From Paenibacillus sp. FSL K6-3182 (GTDB lineage Bacteria > Bacillota > Bacilli > Paenibacillales > Paenibacillaceae), in assembly GCF_037976325.1 (NCBI RefSeq), contig NZ_CP150265.1, positions 6,461,001 to 6,525,000 of the forward strand: a stretch of 64,000 bases of DNA, read 5' to 3'. Of the stretch, positions 60,008 through 64,000 are shown in pieces. Every line of letters begins with the position of its first letter. Within the stretch, counting starts at the first letter, position 1. Position numbers and translations under genes: made by a program. The notes below the pieces were generated by a model. It did not search any database and was not told the origin of the DNA. It saw only the letters and a list, made by a program, of their open reading frames with translations.

Positions 60008-61297
60008 CTATTCAAATCGAATCAAGAAGTAATTTTTTTTGCCGCGGCGCAGCACGACAAATTTGTCATAGAGCTTTTGCTCCGAACCGATGATGGATTC
60101 TACATCCGTGTTTTTCGTGCCATTAATTGAAATCGAGCCGCTCGTAATATCTTGTTTCGCTTGGCGGCGAGATGGTGCAGCTCCAGATTCGATTAGAAGA
60201 TCCATAAGCGCAATCTCTTCTCTATTCGTAAGCACCGTTGTAGGCATGTCCTGCAAAGCTTCAATCAGCTCCGCTTCACTCAGTTGATTTACATCGCCGG
60301 AGAAAAATGCCTGCGTAATTTTCTCTGCGCTGTCGAGCGCTTCTTGTCCATGAACAAGGCGAGTAATTTCACGCGCCAACTCACGCTGCGCCACCCGCTT
60401 CTCTGGGTGCGACTGAAGCTCTGTCTCCAAAGCTTCGATTTCTGCACGAGAGAGGAATGTGAAATATTTCAAAAATTTAATCGTATCGTTATCTTCAGTA
60501 TTGATCCAGAACTGATAGAACTGGTACGCCGATGTCTTCGAGCGATCCAGCCAAATCGCGCCAGATTCGGATTTCCCGAATTTCTTGCCGTCGCTTTTGG
60601 TAACAAGAGGCATCGTCATGCCGTAAGCGTCGCCACCGCCCATTTTGCCAATCAGATCAAGGCCTGCTGTAATATTGCCCCATTGATCGCTGCCGCCAAT
60701 TTGCAATGAACAGCCGTGCTCTTGATGCAGCTTATGGAAGTCGTAGGCTTGCAAAATCATATAGCTGAACTCGGTAAACGAGATGCCTGATGAAAGACGG
60801 GAATCGACCGAATCCTTCGCCAGCATGTAGTTTACAGTAAAGTTTTTGCCTACATCGCGTAAAAAAGTAATGACATCCAGCGGCGCAATCCAGTCGTAGT
60901 TGCTTACTAGCTTAGCCGCATGATCCGCAGCATCGAAGTCAAGAAAGCGGGAAAGCTGACGCTTCAAGCTCTCTGTCCACTCGGATACCGTATCCGCTGT
61001 ATTGAGCGAGCGTTCCGTCGAGCGGCCGCTTGGATCGCCAATTAAGCCTGTTCCGCCGCCAACTAGCGCAAGTGGAATATGGCCAGCCTGTTGGAAACGA
61101 CGCAAGCACAAAATCGGAAGCAAGCTGCCGATGTGCAGGCTGTCCGCTGTAGGGTCGAATCCGCAATAAAGCACAACGCGTTCACTCGTAAGCTTCTTAT
61201 GTAATTCCTCGCGGTTAGTAAATTGCTGTACTAGCCCTCGGTATTCTAGATCAGCCAATAGATCTTCATGATTAATGGTTAATGCTTCGTTTGTCAT
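60008..61297 (-). CDS. tyrS: Tyrosyl-tRNA synthetase
   Basis: A class I synthetase charging tRNA-Tyr. HIGSLLPILCLRRFQQAGH is the HIGH motif, GGSDQWGNITAGLDLI the tyrosine pocket, and SDGKKFGKSESGAIWLD the KMSKS counterpart (KFGKS). The C-terminal S4 domain (about 355-429) contains GAAPSRRQAKQDITSGSISI. 429 residues, normal length. A purine-rich GAGGAGAG site precedes the ATG. Only about 70 bases separate it from the next gene, so no T-box leader of usual size fits. Confidence 0.96.
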   Translation of the reverse strand: MTNEALTINHEDLLADLEYRGLVQQFTNREELHKKLTSERVVLYCGFDPTADSLHIGSLLPILCLRRFQQAGHIPLALVGGGTGLIGDPSGRSTERSLNTADTVSEWTESLKRQLSRFLDFDAADHAAKLVSNYDWIAPLDVITFLRDVGKNFTVNYMLAKDSVDSRLSSGISFTEFSYMILQAYDFHKLHQEHGCSLQIGGSDQWGNITAGLDLIGKMGGGDAYGMTMPLVTKSDGKKFGKSESGAIWLDRSKTSAYQFYQFWINTEDNDTIKFLKYFTFLSRAEIEALETELQSHPEKRVAQRELAREITRLVHGQEALDSAEKITQAFFSGDVNQLSEAELIEALQDMPTTVLTNREEIALMDLLIESGAAPSRRQAKQDITSGSISINGTKNTDVESIIGSEQKLYDKFVVLRRGKKNYFLIRFE

Positions 61298-61370
61298 TTA
61301 ACTCTCTCTCCTCTAATGTTTCCTACAGTTTACGTTGATTTCGAGTTTTTTAAAAGATGTGGACGGACGA

Positions 61371-62435
61371 TTACATGGTTTTGGTCATTTCTCTACGTCT
61401 ACGAATCGTTCTTCTAATTAAAATATCACAAATAAGCAGCCCTACGCCAACAACAAAGTCGACAAACCCTACAAAAATAGCGTTAAACGGATAACCGCCC
61501 ATTTTCGAGATATAATATACCGTAAAAGCAAAAATCCCAAATGCACTGATCGTAAATAGCAAACTTTTTCTAAAAAACAGCGCAAGCGCTGCAGCAATTA
61601 CCGTTACTGCGGCGACTGTTCCGAGTATCAAGAGATTATGGTCCTTCTCGATATTCGTTGGATACAACAATCTTTTGGGGTACGTGTAAGAAAAATACCA
61701 GTCCTTGCTGGGCAGTTCATTAAAAACAGCTTTGAATGTTTTGGAGTCCGTTTGTTCCATTGCTAAATTCGAATGAAGCTTAGCGCCGGGCGCACTTAGT
61801 CGTATTTCCAGCTCGACATGCGGCTCGCCCTCCCAGAAAGCTGCTGGGGTCAAATAATAAAGATGGGAAAAAATCGTCGTAATCACACCTTTATTATACA
61901 TCCCTCCATTTTCAATATAGGTGATGACAATATTTTTCGTTTCGTTCGGCTCAAAAGATAAAGGGAACCTCGCTCCTTGTGCTGGCCCAATTTCCGCTGA
62001 GTAATTAGATAAACGCAGCTCCTTGCCGCTTACTGGATCAATGACCGTATTTTTCAATAGAGTATTCTGCCAATTAACCGTCTTTACATTCGGATCCATG
62101 ATCACATGAATCTCTTTATTTCCCTCTGAAACCATAAAGGCCTCACTTGCAGGCGTTACAAATAAAACCTCCAAGTCCTTGGCGGAATCGGACGTATTGT
62201 GAAGCTCATACTGAACCGTTACTTCCGCATGGCTTTTGTACCGTTCGATATCACGGAAGGTAAACGCAACCTTCTCGCGAACCAAACTCACTTGCGATTG
62301 ATCATCCAGCTCCAGCCTGCCATAACCCTCCGCAGGATAATGCAGCGGTCCCCCGTTGGCACTTGCTGCTTCTGGTAAAAGCATAAATAATAGGACAGCG
62401 GTCAAAATTAATGGTCGAAGCTTATGCAGGAACAC
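61371..62435 (-). CDS. Exported membrane-anchored protein, unknown function
   Basis: Signal peptide at 1-26 (LILTAVLLFMLLPEAASA). The extracellular beta-rich domain (about 27-260) has VTVQYELHNTSDSAKDLEVL and LSFEPNETKNIVITYIENG. Three membrane helices lie near the C-terminus (about 268-285, 292-312 and 318-338), then the basic tail RRTIRRRREMTKTM. 354 residues. GTG 62435 with GAGG seven bases ahead is the start. The N-terminal beta domain resembles those that fix cell-envelope stress sensors, but no family is named. Confidence 0.75.
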   Translation of the reverse strand: MFLHKLRPLILTAVLLFMLLPEAASANGGPLHYPAEGYGRLELDDQSQVSLVREKVAFTFRDIERYKSHAEVTVQYELHNTSDSAKDLEVLFVTPASEAFMVSEGNKEIHVIMDPNVKTVNWQNTLLKNTVIDPVSGKELRLSNYSAEIGPAQGARFPLSFEPNETKNIVITYIENGGMYNKGVITTIFSHLYYLTPAAFWEGEPHVELEIRLSAPGAKLHSNLAMEQTDSKTFKAVFNELPSKDWYFSYTYPKRLLYPTNIEKDHNLLILGTVAAVTVIAAALALFFRKSLLFTISAFGIFAFTVYYISKMGGYPFNAIFVGFVDFVVGVGLLICDILIRRTIRRRREMTKTM

Positions 62436-62469
62436 TCCATCACCTCGTTCTCCGATTGTAGAGCCTCAC

Positions 62470-62520
62470 AAAAAAAGAAGCCTCCATATGTATTATTTTA
62501 CCACATGAGAGGCTTCATCT
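62470..62520 (-). terminator. glnS terminator
   Basis: GAAGCCTC/GAGGCTTC arms, with the inner CATATG and CACATG adding partial pairing, and CTTTTTTT on the minus strand. Confidence 0.75.
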
Positions 62521-62530
62521 TGTTATCGCT

Positions 62531-64000
62531 CTATTTTTTCTTCCACGTATCCTTAAGCGGTACGATGCGATTGAAGACTAGCTTCGTATTCGTTGTATGT
62601 TTTTTGTCCACGCAAAAATAACCATGCCGAACGAATTGGAACTTATCCTCTGGCTGCGGAAGAACCTCAAAAGGCTCAATCCTACAATCTTTCACGATTT
62701 GCAGTGAGCTCGGATTAATGACGCTGTCCCAAGCTATAACGGTATCCTTCGGGATTTCATTACCCCGCAGCAGACTATCATAAAGGTGGACATCCACCTT
62801 AGCCGCGTGACTCTCCGAAACCCAGTGGACCGTCCCCTTCACCTTCCGGCCGGTAAAGCCCGTTCCGCTTTTCGTTTCGGGATCGTAAGTGCAGCGAAGC
62901 TCAATGATCTCACCTGTGGCTTCATCTTTAATGACTTCCTCACATCTAATGAAGTAGGCACCGATCAGCCGAACTTCAGCTCCGGGTGCTAATCTGTGAA
63001 ATCCTTTGGACGGCTGCTCCATAAAATCATCTTTCTCTATAAATAGCGTTCTAGAGAAGGTGACCTTGCGTTTGCCAAGCGTGTCGTTCTCGCTATTGTT
63101 ATCAATGGACAACAGCTCGGTTTGGCCCTCCGGATAATTAGTAATAACCACTTTCAGTGGATGGATGACGGCCATTACGCCTTTGACCTTCGCCTTCAAA
63201 TCCTGTCTTGCCGCATGCTCCAGCATCGCGATATCAACGGAATTTTGCGCTCTAATCATGCCGATCTCATCGATAAAATTTCTAATGCTCTCGGGCGTAA
63301 AGCCTCTTCGCCTGAGTCCACGGATCGTTGGCAGCCTTGGATCATCCCAGCCGTCGACAAAGCCGCCCTCAACGAGCTGTCTCAAATACCGCTTGCTCGT
63401 CACGACACCCGTTAGATTCAGCCTTCCGAATTCCCTTTGCCTTGGCGGCTGAGCAAATTCCAGCTCCTTCAATACCCATTCGTACAAAGGACGATGGTCT
63501 TTGAACTCAACGGAGCATAACGAGTAGGTAATGCCCTCGATGGCATCTTGAATCGGATGCGCAAAATCGTACATCGGATAAATGCACCACTTATTTCCCG
63601 TCCGGTAATGCTCAGCATGGATAATGCGATAAATAACGGGATCTCTTAAATTAATATTAGGCGCACTCATATCGATTTTGGCACGCAATACTTTGGAAGC
63701 GGCCTTAAAATCACCGTTTTTCATTTTCGCAAACTGCTCTAAATTTTCATCAATGGAACGATTTCGGTAAGGGCTATCCTTGCCCGGCTCCGTAAGCGTC
63801 CCCCGATATTCCGTTACTTCCTCTGGCGATAATTCACAAACATAAGCCTTTCCTTTACTTATGAGCGCAACAGCAGCGTCATATATCGCATCCGAATAAT
63901 CCGAACCATAATAAATATGGCTGCCTGGACGATAACCAAGCCAATTGATATCTTCGATAATGGCATTCACATATTCGATATCCTCCTTCAGAGGATTCGT
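62531..64000 (-). CDS. glnS: Glutaminyl-tRNA synthetase (cut by window edge)
   Basis: A class I synthetase charging tRNA-Gln. The frame is open to the window end, with [13 protein letters not shown] continuing upstream of the first in-frame start. [20 protein letters not shown], the [11 protein letters not shown] segment, [20 protein letters not shown] and [20 protein letters not shown] (KMSKS-region counterpart VTSKR) follow. The C-terminal anticodon-binding beta-barrels occupy the second half. About 490 residues are visible; the HIGH region lies beyond the edge. Many Bacillota lack GlnRS and use the amidotransferase route, so its presence is notable. Confidence 0.95.
   Translation of the reverse strand, partial: TNPLKEDIEYVNAIIEDINWLGYRPGSHIYYGSDYSDAIYDAAVALISKGKAYVCELSPEEVTEYRGTLTEPGKDSPYRNRSIDENLEQFAKMKNGDFKAASKVLRAKIDMSAPNINLRDPVIYRIIHAEHYRTGNKWCIYPMYDFAHPIQDAIEGITYSLCSVEFKDHRPLYEWVLKELEFAQPPRQREFGRLNLTGVVTSKRYLRQLVEGGFVDGWDDPRLPTIRGLRRRGFTPESIRNFIDEIGMIRAQNSVDIAMLEHAARQDLKAKVKGVMAVIHPLKVVITNYPEGQTELLSIDNNSENDTLGKRKVTFSRTLFIEKDDFMEQPSKGFHRLAPGAEVRLIGAYFIRCEEVIKDEATGEIIELRCTYDPETKSGTGFTGRKVKGTVHWVSESHAAKVDVHLYDSLLRGNEIPKDTVIAWDSVINPSSLQIVKDCRIEPFEVLPQPEDKFQFVRHGYFCVDKKHTTNTKLVFNRIVPLKDTWKKK

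Noticed and set aside
61298..61370. T-box leader for tyrS
   Set aside because: The gap is only about 70 bases and has no T-box sequence or terminator pair.

Overview
The window looks like a chromosomal segment of a Paenibacillus-type Bacillota. The signs are strong AGGAGG-class ribosome binding sites, several TTG and GTG starts, three secreted proteins with C-terminal S-layer homology (SLH) triplets, a GH18 chitinase with CBM5/12 modules, and a dense mix of AraC, LysR, MocR, WYL and ArsR regulators. No rRNA, tRNA, CRISPR array or intact transposase was recognised.

0-25 kb is an orderly metabolic region. A MocR-type regulator faces an arginine/ornithine catabolic operon (rocD-rocF-rocA). Then come small orphan genes, manganese pyrophosphatase ppaC, two GNAT acetyltransferases separated by pseudogene relics, and an AraC-controlled sugar operon (Gfo/Idh/MocA oxidoreductase plus two xylose-isomerase-like TIM barrels). 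Further on lie RNase H1, a GT-C glycosyltransferase, a MetF-like protein, pyrE behind a probable leader-peptide attenuator, a serine hydrolase-HAD-NUDIX operon, a UDP-sugar pyrophosphorylase with a LysR regulator, and ilvE.

25-54 kb is the accessory region. It holds decayed genes (kinase fragment, ABC-F fragment, LacI-like C-terminus, RlmD tail, truncated histidine kinase, 2-hydroxyacid dehydrogenase tail, DUF1772 relic) and three large SLH surface proteins: a CBM9-esterase-FnIII protein, a seven-repeat propeller-like/GLUG protein and a PHP phosphoesterase. It also holds two visibly GC-rich genes that look transferred (the CBM9 esterase and an orphan murD), plus chitinase, MFS, SDR, DinB, EVE and WYL genes. 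About ten copies of a composite palindromic repeat occur here, nearly all just 3' of minus-strand genes, and none were seen in the flanking regions. A likely regulatory system sits at 31.4-36.9 kb: the propeller/SLH gene and a REC-only gene (apparently with a CTG start) share an almost identical promoter with 11-bp-spaced direct repeats, beside a REC-BTAD response regulator and a 5'-truncated histidine kinase.

54-64 kb returns to ordinary content: GNAT, SUKH protein, serine hydrolase, APH-type kinase, an ArsR-MFS efflux pair with two matching dyad operators, tyrS, a membrane-anchored surface protein, and glnS running off the right edge.
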